A DNA stretch of 64,000 bases. Origin: Pisolithus tinctorius (taxonomy: Eukaryota > Basidiomycota > Agaricomycetes > Boletales > Pisolithaceae). Shown one piece after another: positions 56,501 to 63,332 of this stretch (position 1 is the first letter of the stretch; each line of letters begins with the position of its first letter). Under the pieces are notes generated by a model. The model saw only the letters and a list, made by a program, of their open reading frames with translations. It had not been told where the DNA came from and did not search any database. The stretch is from assembly GCA_024663395.1 (NCBI GenBank), contig JANFAH010000005.1, forward strand, positions 1,860,001 to 1,924,000. Direction: 5' to 3'. Made by a program: the position numbers and the translations under genes.

Positions 56501-59043
56501 ATCCGGGCAATGAAGGTGTGCTCACAGCGGCACAGCATAAGTACGACAGAGACCCTTTCTTTAAGCAAATCATGGACGAGCCACAGGCGTTCAAGAATTT
56601 TGAAGTCACGACAGATGGCTATATTCGCCTGAAACTCACAGATCGTACCGTTCTCTGTGTCCCGGACATAGAGGTGGACGGCAGACGAATTAGAGAGACT
56701 GTCATAGACCATGCTCATTCGCTACTAGCCCATCTAGGTACTAAGAAAACAGTATCGTACATACGCGAATTCCTGTGGTGGGATTCTATGGTGAAAGATG
56801 TCACCGCATTTTGTACATCTTGTCAAACCTGCCAACGAAGCAAGCCCCCTACTCACAAACCGTTTGGACTCCTGAACCCACTGCCCATACCTTCGAGACC
56901 TTGGGAAGCGATCGGGGTTGATTTTGTGGGACCCCTTCCCGAATCCAAGGACCGTAACGGAGAATATGACTCCATAACTGTGATCATAGACTTATTAACG
57001 TCTATGGTACACATAGTGCCGAGTAGAACCACCTACACCGCTCGCGAAGTGGCGGAGTTAATGTTCGCCGAGGTATACAAGCACCACGGTTTACCTCGGG
57101 CGATAGTTAGCGACCGAGACGTCCTATTCACGAGCATTTTCTGGAAGCATCTTAATGACCTAATTGGGATAAGGCAAAAGATGTCCAGTGCGTACCACCC
57201 AGAGACAGACGGCGCCACTGAACGCGCCAACCGAACTATTGCTCAAATGTTGAGATGTTGTATCGGTCCAAACCAGAAGGACTGGGTATCTCGAATACCT
57301 GCCATCGAATTTGCTATAAACAACACGACATCGGAGTCGACAGGATACGCACCTTTCTTTCTGAACACTGGAAGGATGCCTCGACGAATGATATGGGATG
57401 CCCCAGCAAAGGACGAGTACCCGAGTGTAAGAGCGTTTGCGAATAAAATGAAACTCACCTTATTGGACGCTCATGACGCCATCCTGAAAGCGCGCATTAA
57501 GCAAACGACAGGCGCTAATAAAAAGCGCCGCGCTTGTCCGTTTGTCAAAGGCGATCTCGTGTACATCTCTACGAAGAATATTAGCCTGTCAAAGGGAACG
57601 TCAAGGAAGCTCGTACCGAAGTTCATTGGTCCCTACTGCATCTCCGAGGACTTCGGGAATAACTCCTTCCGCGTCGAGCTACCAGATCCTCTGAAACGGA
57701 GAGGTATACACGATGTCTTTCATTCATCGCTGCTAAGGGTGCACATACCTAACGATGACCGTAAGTTCCCCGGCCGAATGGACGACCAAATTCCTGAGTT
57801 CGGGGGAGCCAACCGCGAATGGGCTGTCGATCGGATAATTAGACACCGTGGCAGTTTTTCGGATGCGATGTTCGAAGTCCAGTGGACAGCTGGGGACCGA
57901 ACGTGGTTACCATATGATGAGATCGCACACTTAAAGGCTCTTACCGATTATTTCGAGGCCATTGGGGTTGATGGGATTGAGAAATTGAGGGACGCAGGCA
58001 ACAGGGGCTCATCGGACGACGACCCCCAGGTGTTCTTGGGACACTTGGCACCGCAGGTCTGCGGAGCCCATTTAAGCCGCCCATGTCCCAACTGTAAAAC
58101 TCGACCCACATACCAGAACTCCCCTTTGGCTAGACCATCTCGACCTCGGAACCACCAAGCTAACGCCCGTCCTCGCACAAACCGTCCATCTCGTCCCACT
58201 ACTCGTCGTCATCGTTCTCCCGCTCGCCTACCCAAGACCTCACGCCACTACCAGAACTGCCCTCGTCAGGCCTACCCTCACACCGACCATCGTACCCCCT
58301 CGCGTGCATTCTATAATCCTAGGCGTAAAAGCCGCAGGCACGACAGTCACGGTCGAAAGGTCAGGCACAGACAAGCTAGACCTACCATTGATAGGTGTAC
58401 CCCTCACCCTCGCAGAGGCAACCATAAATCAGCCCATTGCCAGAATAGTCGACGACATCGGTCGCATACTCCCCCCCTGATCATTCGACCTTCTAGGCAG
58501 CAGACCCTAAGCCCAGACACCATAGCTACACTGCAGCACACGCTATCTGCAGTGGTCAGTGAACTCCAGAGTCTAACTATCGACCACTTACCTGACGCAC
58601 GACTGCCCTATACGGCCAGCATGTCGGACACCGCTGAGAATAACCTAATCGAGAGGATTAACCCAGATTTCTTTGCTATCTGGGATACTACGGGCTCAGG
58701 AAACCCTGAAGGGCGAGTACTCGTCCACCGCGAACAAGTCCATTCCTACTTCCAATATGATAAAGCTCTGCGGCGGAAGGATGGAGATCCACTTGACGTA
58801 CCTGCTGGATACCTCCAGTTCCGGGACGCCTATAATAGCAACGCTACTGCGAGGTCACGGTTTGCGTACTACGAGCCGGGGGACAACGCTCGTACAGTCA
58901 TCACAGGTCCGGCCCCTACTAAGAAAGAGGTCCTGGGAGCGGATGCGGACCTGCGAAGTAAGGAAGAGAGGGAGGGGGGACAAGTACTCAACGGTGCGGA
59001 AACAGAGACACTAAATAGTATGCTCTGGGACGCGGCGGAATGA
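50515..59043 (+). CDS. Gag-Pol polyprotein of intact Ty3/gypsy element
   Basis: The 2842-codon frame starts at the first ATG after the LTR. Domains by residue: 10-residue GSR-x-SSP repeats 86-125; poly-Ser and acidic stretch about 415-480, then an Arg/Ser-rich basic run to about 520; Gag core about 525-690; CCHC knuckle C776-C779-H784-C789; protease D1180-T-G; RT with catalytic D1433 and YLDD at 1495-1498; RNase H from D1649; integrase zinc domain about 2066-2106 and core D2136, D2200, E2236 (D-x35-E spacing kept); chromodomain about 2435-2484. All pol catalytic residues are present. Residues after about 2510 are Arg/Pro/His-rich and look like out-of-frame translation (see 58076-58483). The TGA at 59041 is preceded and followed by coding sequence of the same frame to 59514. 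Confidence 0.9.
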   Translation: MVNTRATACRATRARASSLPPSPSTTQPGADIADKSSLPKLTPIGSQYSTPIERPVTDNIRSYSDVVRTGSRDPSPAPKGAAATLPGSRVSSPIDPGSRASSPNYLGLRVTSPENPGSRVASPMNPGDVEVPEAVKARAVRVWVPTHEENENLPDKVRCDSIFPMSEIDVEYGDWTEVKRKRSRERRAHSTLRSDQRDAIRKAKRRLTPDERERIRRRSLSTTRDNPDPTTSEGEASTTRRDLKGKGPDPRNWGNLNFSDGEINTNAQRAALASWNTLNKLASKSDPNLTGPAERGNLEDATSANEDVPQKKTSGGDDRAERLPKKEKSKRRENTKKPAPSKVPPNPVKEMVDKVVRQDHKRRERQKMPRAMEPVKQINPKSYIGLAFKRLEKDEKRTSKTKRKRKSTRRRESTDSSKSSSSPSDGSESSSSEDNSSSDPSSSSSSKRSTSSDDGSASESDDTSSTSDSSSSSNESSSSSNRSRGHRRRGRSKRRKSRSRRAHKPKGRSRSRRRTTLKPIPPNKYDGSDNPHAFHCFVTEGTAYVEDGRVETKKRAFILSHYLTGKAHEFYVREVSGDPYRWRLSDFFTELFNYCFPIDFRMRQQEKLQSCYQNSKTVKNYLYELNEIWNMIRETNEHTKVHKFWSGLRRELQRDLWKEKLNPEISTLKKVVASAEILEIAQSITGDYVRKSQRRRSKKRTVESAAVSTGETETPRQRRPRTCKGRYKGDGNTKDSTPMDSSKTGGRRAKRPDRRKRDSPKLSKEEQERHKAEGLCFICHKSGHFSRNCPDRHTVSTSSKPPGVTSFGVDIDFGDVECQRQLATSVDRDPEISVNFIQTRGPRVQDEEDLPEDDLPDLESVSDDDNEERLSDIVTTDEDGLPTGMQIYAYDRRLFRGYQSSGTRLGHPLEERAMDRLAGICYPGDDPDSLSTFMDTRFLVYDLGTGQHMIAESERDVLGPGDEIRINTHLLLNPAFRLDSWYWFRKGERAGIPKVELRNRERSRTWRSHPMGRPFEDRIEARLGEYSFQVLERGNADRFVCVRKDDTTFEVLDYHMALCFKLPIDRVTTPYFDVVRWHAKKLFRACMELTSRDPFEGDDDVGIRSLTGDEDREEVNNEHHEPREDVPCSAIHLNGTTIRNDDRTTLQRNASIAKDFTRKIPKPLVVVVHINGHPARALIDTGSLADFMSVTLAEQLKVKRIPLEKPLTIQLAVQGSRSKVNFGTKVRLQYQGIDCERHFDVMNLQNYDLILGTPFLYQHKVMVGLHSPRVVIGSTILTEMKGEQVSTLESRATEVYHESIEEARKYLQRLAKPLCSPVGATALPPFRAINHEIPLLDEKKIYPWRPSRCPEALRPLWSEKKNAYLRTGRWELTAARNTCPMLLIPKAGTPPRLRVVVDLRERNKNTRKLSSPMPDMDGILRRVAKKPYHSIIDGADAYEQIQVIPEHVERTAVTTPDGNMVSLVVQQGDCNAPATYQALMNHIFGEHIGTFMDVYLDDIIIYSNTLEEHVRHVKTVLETLTREKLYLSEKKLKFLCDEVKILGRVVTNDGIKMDPEKVDRILNWKVPTNRTLCKGFIGSVGYLADDIYKVRVPLGVLAEASAETRPFRWTYMEQRAFETVKQYVATCTQHCRVPLNYSPDREPIWVMTDACGNGIGGVIAQGKDWKTAKVAAFYSAKMSSAQRNYPVHEQELLAGVETMLRHRDILQGAHFTWVTDHKSLTHLLDQKDLSGWQARWLEKLAEFDFEIKYVPGVENVLPDALSRMYEFDAPGTIRAPSEYLHHDLDVGGSVQQGKEQQIISAPVYVGIEALAMTTRSHDRRMGERTDATLRSTPSNASGIRNPPVRRVKLIVKPPKASPAQEDGREGPALTGDPDLHIEGNGGNGDSGTSKDSPARPVAAKITARRRRSPTPPAETGRPETGMEFARRMKDRFVLLGPGERMKGGKDRERPPITDTHDARIANTLQDTCSLPSTEQPASHTSDTLTSTGIKAPLVVYPGNEGVLTAAQHKYDRDPFFKQIMDEPQAFKNFEVTTDGYIRLKLTDRTVLCVPDIEVDGRRIRETVIDHAHSLLAHLGTKKTVSYIREFLWWDSMVKDVTAFCTSCQTCQRSKPPTHKPFGLLNPLPIPSRPWEAIGVDFVGPLPESKDRNGEYDSITVIIDLLTSMVHIVPSRTTYTAREVAELMFAEVYKHHGLPRAIVSDRDVLFTSIFWKHLNDLIGIRQKMSSAYHPETDGATERANRTIAQMLRCCIGPNQKDWVSRIPAIEFAINNTTSESTGYAPFFLNTGRMPRRMIWDAPAKDEYPSVRAFANKMKLTLLDAHDAILKARIKQTTGANKKRRACPFVKGDLVYISTKNISLSKGTSRKLVPKFIGPYCISEDFGNNSFRVELPDPLKRRGIHDVFHSSLLRVHIPNDDRKFPGRMDDQIPEFGGANREWAVDRIIRHRGSFSDAMFEVQWTAGDRTWLPYDEIAHLKALTDYFEAIGVDGIEKLRDAGNRGSSDDDPQVFLGHLAPQVCGAHLSRPCPNCKTRPTYQNSPLARPSRPRNHQANARPRTNRPSRPTTRRHRSPARLPKTSRHYQNCPRQAYPHTDHRTPSRAFYNPRRKSRRHDSHGRKVRHRQARPTIDRCTPHPRRGNHKSAHCQNSRRHRSHTPPLIIRPSRQQTLSPDTIATLQHTLSAVVSELQSLTIDHLPDARLPYTASMSDTAENNLIERINPDFFAIWDTTGSGNPEGRVLVHREQVHSYFQYDKALRRKDGDPLDVPAGYLQFRDAYNSNATARSRFAYYEPGDNARTVITGPAPTKKEVLGADADLRSKEEREGGQVLNGAETETLNSMLWDAAE
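50770..50889 (+). repeat. Four 30-bp tandem repeats in gag
   Basis: Units start at 50770, 50800, 50830 and 50860 and encode PGSRVSSPID-like decapeptides with SP dipeptides, within a disordered N-terminus. Confidence 0.85.
58076..58483 (+). pseudogene. Accessory frame downstream of pol, out-of-frame segment
   Basis: In the frame one base ahead of gag-pol, about 134 codons are open between TAA (58073) and TGA (58478). From about 58240 their composition is that of a folded protein: PPRVHSIILGVKAAGTTVTV, DKLDLPLIGVPLTLAEATI, QPIARIVDDIGRILPP. The gag-pol frame over the same bases is an implausible Arg/His/Pro run. The protein-like signal moves to the gag-pol frame near 58505, consistent with loss of a single C in AGACCCTAAGC. 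I infer a separate post-pol gene that has acquired a frame shift. No start codon is visible in this frame, and no family is recognised. Confidence 0.55.
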
Positions 59044-59514
59044 CTCAAGCGCCAACGCGAGCGCTTCCAGCGAGGCTATCAGGATCGCCGTGGCCGTCGG
59101 GAGGATGATCGCCATGCCAAGGGCCCACTGGGTGGACGTCCCAGTTCATCGTCTGTGGAAGCTCGTCGCACTGGAAAGTCGAACTCGAGTAAGCGCAGGG
59201 AGGCAACTAGGGCTGGTAGCTTCCACAGGAATAATAAGACGCCTACCCGTTCGCGCTCGCCTGCCCCCGTTGCTAGCTCCTCTACTATCACCCTGGATGC
59301 GATCTCCCACTACGGCATCTTCCCTGACCACACTGGCATGCCTGATCACGGTCCCTCTAATGTCGCTGTCGGTTCGGTAGGCGTGGACGTCTCCATCGAA
59401 GGTCTTGAGGAGGAGTACAGAGAAGAGTACGATGGCGTAGCAGATGCCGAAGGCGAGGATGACACGATGGAACAAGGCGGAGACGCGGAAATTGCCGGAG
59501 GTGTTGCTGAGTAA
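58500..59514 (+). CDS. Accessory post-pol protein, C-terminal part (function unknown)
   Basis: This segment shares the gag-pol frame but has its own character. A helical stretch (TIATLQHTLSAVVSELQSLT) leads to a possible internal start at 58621 (MSDTAENN). A compact aromatic-rich domain follows (DFFAIWDTTGSGNPEGRVLV, HSYFQYDKALRRKDGDP, FAYYEPGDNARTVITGP). After the TGA at 59041 the same frame continues for 157 codons as a basic Arg/Ser-rich region and an acidic Glu/Asp/Gly tail, to TAA at 59512. The TGA may be a CGA changed by CpG deamination, or a read-through stop (context UGA-CU). The role is unknown; its position is where some gypsy elements carry an extra gene. Confidence 0.55.
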
Positions 59515-59531
59515 GCCCACTTCACGAAGGA

Positions 59532-59559
59532 AGGGTACTTTGTACCCTGGAGGGGGGAA
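59532..59559 (+). other. Hairpin plus polypurine tract of intact element
   Basis: AGGGTAC-TTT-GTACCCT (59532-59548) is a perfect 7-bp stem. It is followed with no gap by GGAGGGGGGAA (59549-59559), which abuts the 3' LTR. Confidence 0.75.
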
Positions 59560-59844
59560 TGTAAGGATTCGGTCCGACGCTGTCGACCGTATGGTTAGAT
59601 GTTGTTTTCCTTGTGACAGATCTATTGGTTTCTCATTTGTTTGTTTGATCCTACTTAACCCATACTGATACTCTGACATATTTCGTGCCTAACCTCTACC
59701 CTATAAAATAGGCCTTGTAGCGTACTGTACGGGGACTTCTTTTCTACCTCGAAATAAGACACTATTGTCTGGAAACCCGAGTAGATGAAGAATCCTTCTT
59801 GTTGTGCCGCCGTTAAAAGTTCTGCACTTCTTATCGGTGTTACA
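59560..59844 (+). repeat. 3' LTR of intact gypsy element
   Basis: 285 bp. It differs from the 5' LTR at five positions: four CG/TG or CG/CA changes and one T/C. Confidence 0.95.
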
Positions 59845-60048
59845 TTTGGTCTCCAGTCCAGTCTCAACCCAGACATCACAAACTTGACATCCTGTTTCTG
59901 CCTCTTGACCAGATTACAGCCCATGCAAGGGAATAGTGCTGCTCCTCAGTTGCTAAGTCCAATTAGTCCAACCTTCTAGTATCTCATCTCCCCCCTGACC
60001 CCCAACTGGACTCTGGACCAGCTTTGGACTGGTGATGAACTGGACTTA
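59845..60048. repeat. LTR-523 end and LTR-2 fragment
   Basis: 59845-59889 completes the LTR-523 copy cut by the intact element. From 59890 the sequence matches the 3' half of LTR-2, including GCCCATGCAAGGGAATAGTG, up to about 60048. Confidence 0.65.
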
Positions 60049-60049
60049 A

Positions 60050-60189
60050 CAACCTTGGTGAGGTGTGGAGATTGTCAAGAGGGTTGGAGGAGCATGGGAA
60101 TGCATTGGAAGAGGGCAGAGAAAGGTTCCCAGGGTGTGGAGGAGGGTGGAGTAGATGTTAGGGGCTATGCTGATGTCATGGTCATGACA
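60050..60189 (-). repeat. LTR-815 fragment
   Basis: About 140 bp matches the end of 4626-5441, terminating GTCATGGTCATGACA at 60189. Confidence 0.65.
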
Positions 60190-60496
60190 ACAATAAGCAA
60201 AGGTCAGATGAGAGGACCAGACTAAATATAGCACAAACATCAGAAAACAGACCAGAGTTATGTCTTGGGGACCCAGACATGGACCTGGGAGGACTGGGGT
60301 TAAGTAGTGCAAGGCCAAGAGGCCAGAGTGGACTGGAGATAGGGGTAAAGTTCCAGACTTGAGTTATCTACATTAGAGTTGGGGTACTTAGGGCCAGAGT
60401 TGAATTATTTAAGCTGGAGTAGGTCCAGACTTGACCAGAGACAGGGGCTAGGGGTCCAGACTGGACCAGGCTTGAGTCCAAGAGTCACATGTGACA
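60190..60496 (-). repeat. LARD-922 LTR fragment
   Basis: About 305 bp matches 38550-38841 with CpG sites decayed, ending near TGACA at 60496. It is the last transposon sequence before the host genes. Confidence 0.7.
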
Positions 60497-60608
60497 TCAG
60501 GGCTCAGATGCAGGTGGGGCATAGATGTAGGATATACCAACCTGGTCACCAATTACTGGTAACTTTACTTCCCTTCACTCCATATTGAAAATCAACATAA
60601 GCAACTGA

Positions 60609-62238
60609 TTACTGATCTCCTTTCCTAATCTGTCTCCCCTTGCCCCGAATTGCCCACAACCCCCAATTTGCCTTCACCATGACCCTAGGATCAAAGTCTG
60701 CAACCTCCCACTTTTCACTTCCAAACACATTTATGCCAGGATTTATCACCCATTCGAATTCTCCTGCAACATTTGGAGCTATTTCCAAGGAGCGAACATC
60801 TCTTTCTATGTCTGCTGGCGAAAAACCGGTGACGATGATACTGCAACGACTTGTCAAAAGCACAGGAACAACTGGACCCCACTCTGTAGGCGATGCAATC
60901 TGCAGAAGAGGTGTACCATCGAGTTGTGACATTGACCTCATGGAGGGGAATCCAAATCCTGGTGAGAAGAGGAAGAAAACATCGGCGTATGGGTCGAACG
61001 TCTCTGCAAAGTGCTGGTGAACCTCTGCGTAATTTGCTTGAATTCCCGTGATCGTGAGTTGCGGAGTGTAGGGAATTGTGTAAGACGGAAACCCGTAGAG
61101 CTGGATGGAGGAACGGGTACGTTTGAGCCGTGCTATTGGCTTTGGTGTCGGGGGCACGTAAATATTTGGAACGTATAGGGAGTGTGACTCGTTGCACTCC
61201 CCACGCTGCTCAGCTGTACCGCTCGCCGAGGACTTGGCGTTCCGGGCAACAGCTTCATCCGCTGGTTTTGGAAGCGAAACTTGAGGTCCGATGAAAAAAA
61301 GGTGAAAATGACATGAGGGGAACAGCATGCAGAGTTGCTCCCAAACATGAGGAGGCAATGAGGATTCTGCGCGTGCACCGAGGATGAAAACCCTTATTTG
61401 AGGTTTAGCAGCCCCTGCCTCCTCTGTGTCGGGAGCTCCGGGTGGCACATGAAGTGTTGTACGTAACGCTGCAAGATACCCTCATTCAGAATGGTGAACA
61501 AACACATGGATGAGGCTTACCAGCCAAAGACCTGCTGCCTTCAAGTGTGACACGGCGGTTGTTGAGTGTTAATCCACTGTTTTGATGGAGCACAGACCCT
61601 ATAGTGAGAGGGTAGGTAAGTAACTTGCTAGCATGCCTCCTTGATCTTTCGGTGTCCATGGACGGGAAGCCACGAGTGTACCAGAATAAGTCCCAGTTGG
61701 CAAAGGAAATTGCTTCCTCGTACGCCTGCGGTCCTTTTCAAACGACAAGTGAACTTCGAGATGGCCCGGAATACCAGCCGCACGCACCTGGCAATTGAAA
61801 TTCCCGCATCTTTCTCCCCCTCCTAAGGTCATGCTCATCTTCGTTCACTTCCCGTAGACGTGAACAATATTTCTTGTGTTCTTTGTCCACTTGCCAGTGT
61901 TCCTCCGAGCAATGTGACGGCCACCCGCAATCCGGACACTCGAATTTTACCCGCGATGGCAGCTCTCCAGCGTGCTTCGGGTGGGAAGTACAGACACTGC
62001 ACAAAGCAAGGGACTGAATTGCTTCTCCTCTTGCACGGACTTCAGGAAAAGGCGACTTCGAAAAAGGATGAAACAGGTCGTTGTCACTGAGGGCAGGAAG
62101 TGGCTCGGACTTAGGCTTTGGATTCCGAAATATGTTGAGGAACGACCTATACTTCTCAGCGCCTGGGCGACCAATATTGTAAACAGGAAGGTGCCCGGAA
62201 CGTCTGAGGGAGGGCAACCGCACTGAACGGGCGAACAT
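60609..62238 (-). CDS. MSS51: MSS51-family mitochondrial COX1 expression factor
   Basis: Three exons on the minus strand: 62238-61788, 61733-61521 and 61468-60609, with introns of 54 and 52 bp (GTGCGT...AAG and GTAAGC...CAG). They join in frame to 507 residues. The N-terminus is Arg-rich and could be a mitochondrial presequence. A zinc finger of the Mss51/MYND type follows: C80, C83, C101, C104, C110, H114, H121, C125, within ECPDCGWPSHCSEEHW. The family signature NEDEHDLRRGRKM, then FANWDLFWYTRGFPSMD across the first junction, supports both intron calls. The MSS51 C-terminal domain fills exon 3. In yeast Mss51 activates COX1 mRNA translation and assembly in mitochondria. It is divergent from HIS3 over 127 bp. 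Confidence 0.92.
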
Positions 62239-62365
62239 TGAATATTGAATGATCGGCGTAATGCGAAGTTAAAATGTATTGTATCGGAGTCCGACGGTGG
62301 CGAGCCTAAACGGGACGAGCAAGTCGAGTGTAGAGCTACATACATACGTAACTCATCAACACACC
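62239..62365. promoter_or_regulatory. Shared MSS51-HIS3 divergent promoter region
   Basis: Only 127 bp separate the two start codons, so both promoters and 5' leaders must overlap here. I see no clear TATA box. No Gcn4-type TGACTC site was found by eye. Confidence 0.5.
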
Positions 62366-63190
62366 ATGGCAAGCAGAACAGCATCGATCTCGAGAAACAC
62401 CAACGAAACACAAATCACAATCACCATCAATCTTGACTGCACTCCCGGGTCAGGCAACACTCAGACAATTGACATATCCACTGGTATAGGATTCCTCGAC
62501 CATGTAAGCTATATGTTCATGGTCATGTTCCCAAGTCGTGATCCTACTCCCTACACAGATGTACCATGCCTTAGCTAAACATAGCGGGCTCTCTTTGACG
62601 ATGAACTGTAAAGGTGACCTCTGGGTCGACGACCACCACACAGCAGATGAGTATCCATCGTTTCCACACCAATAAATTACCCGTGCCGACACTTGGGTAT
62701 TCACAGGACAGCGCGATCGCCCTTGGAACTGCCTTCAAGCAGGCACTCGGCGAAGTTCGTGGGATACGTCGTTACGGAACGGGTTTTGCTCCCCTTGATG
62801 AAGTGCGATGCAACTTTTCATCACTAGAATTGATACAAACCAACGACGTGGACTTAGGCACTATCGAGGGCGGTGATTGATATCTGCTCCCGTCCTTACT
62901 GTGTTACAGATCTCGGTTTGCGACGGGAAAAGATTGGCGACCTATCGACAGAGATGGTGCCCCACGTTTTTTACTCATTCGCAATGGCGGCTGGCGTCAC
63001 TCTTCATGTTGACGTGCTTAGGGGAGAAAACGACCACCATCGGTATGAAAAACCTTACCCCTACATTACCAACCTTGCTCAGCAATTCTGTAGGTGTGAA
63101 TCAGCTTTCAAGGCGCTCGCTTTGGCTATCAGACAAGCAATTGAACGTAATGGCGGCAATGATGTTCCTAGTACCAAGGGTGTTCTCTGA
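62366..63190 (+). CDS. HIS3: Imidazoleglycerol-phosphate dehydratase, splice donor of intron 2 defective
   Basis: The enzyme removes water from imidazole glycerol phosphate in histidine synthesis. Five exons: 62366-62503, 62559-62648, 62707-62802, 62858-63042 and 63094-63190, giving about 201 residues. [91 protein letters not shown] and the family terminus [11 protein letters not shown] are all present. Introns 1, 3 and 4 (55, 55, 51 bp) are canonical GT-AG. At intron 2 the exon reads GCAGAT-GAGTAT. The only GT, at 62651, puts exon 3 out of frame, and the metal-binding HHxxE motif has GAT (Asp) where Glu is expected. Loss of two bases from an ancestral GAG|GTGAGT would explain both. Either this allele is null, splicing is non-canonical, or the assembly has an error. 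Confidence 0.9.
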
Positions 63191-63332
63191 TATCCACTAG
63201 CGTTTATCTTGACATAGAGCCAGAGCCTTGCCTTCGCCGATAGTACGTCGAAAGCAGACGTTGACATATACAAAACGAGTACAAACCATTACAAAAGTAT
63301 CCGTATCGCGTCTGGGGCGAATTCCCAAGTCA

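Larger units (their letters stand above)
50100..59844 (+). mobile_element. Structurally complete chromodomain Ty3/gypsy retrotransposon
   Basis: 9745 bp with 285-bp LTRs at both ends and a perfect TTTGG duplication (50095-50099, 59845-59849). It inserted into an LTR-523 copy. The two LTRs differ at five positions, four of them at CpG. One frame covers gag, protease, RT, RNase H, integrase and chromodomain. CpG content is high, unlike all neighbours except host genes. It looks recently inserted and possibly still transcribed. No TGG-type primer site follows the 5' LTR; self-priming, as known for Tf1-type elements, is possible but not shown. Confidence 0.95.

Noticed and set aside
58000..58500. 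Arg/His/Pro-rich region as a nucleic-acid-binding tail of Gag-Pol
   Set aside because: The composition is that of out-of-frame translation, while the +1 frame over the same bases looks like a normal protein.
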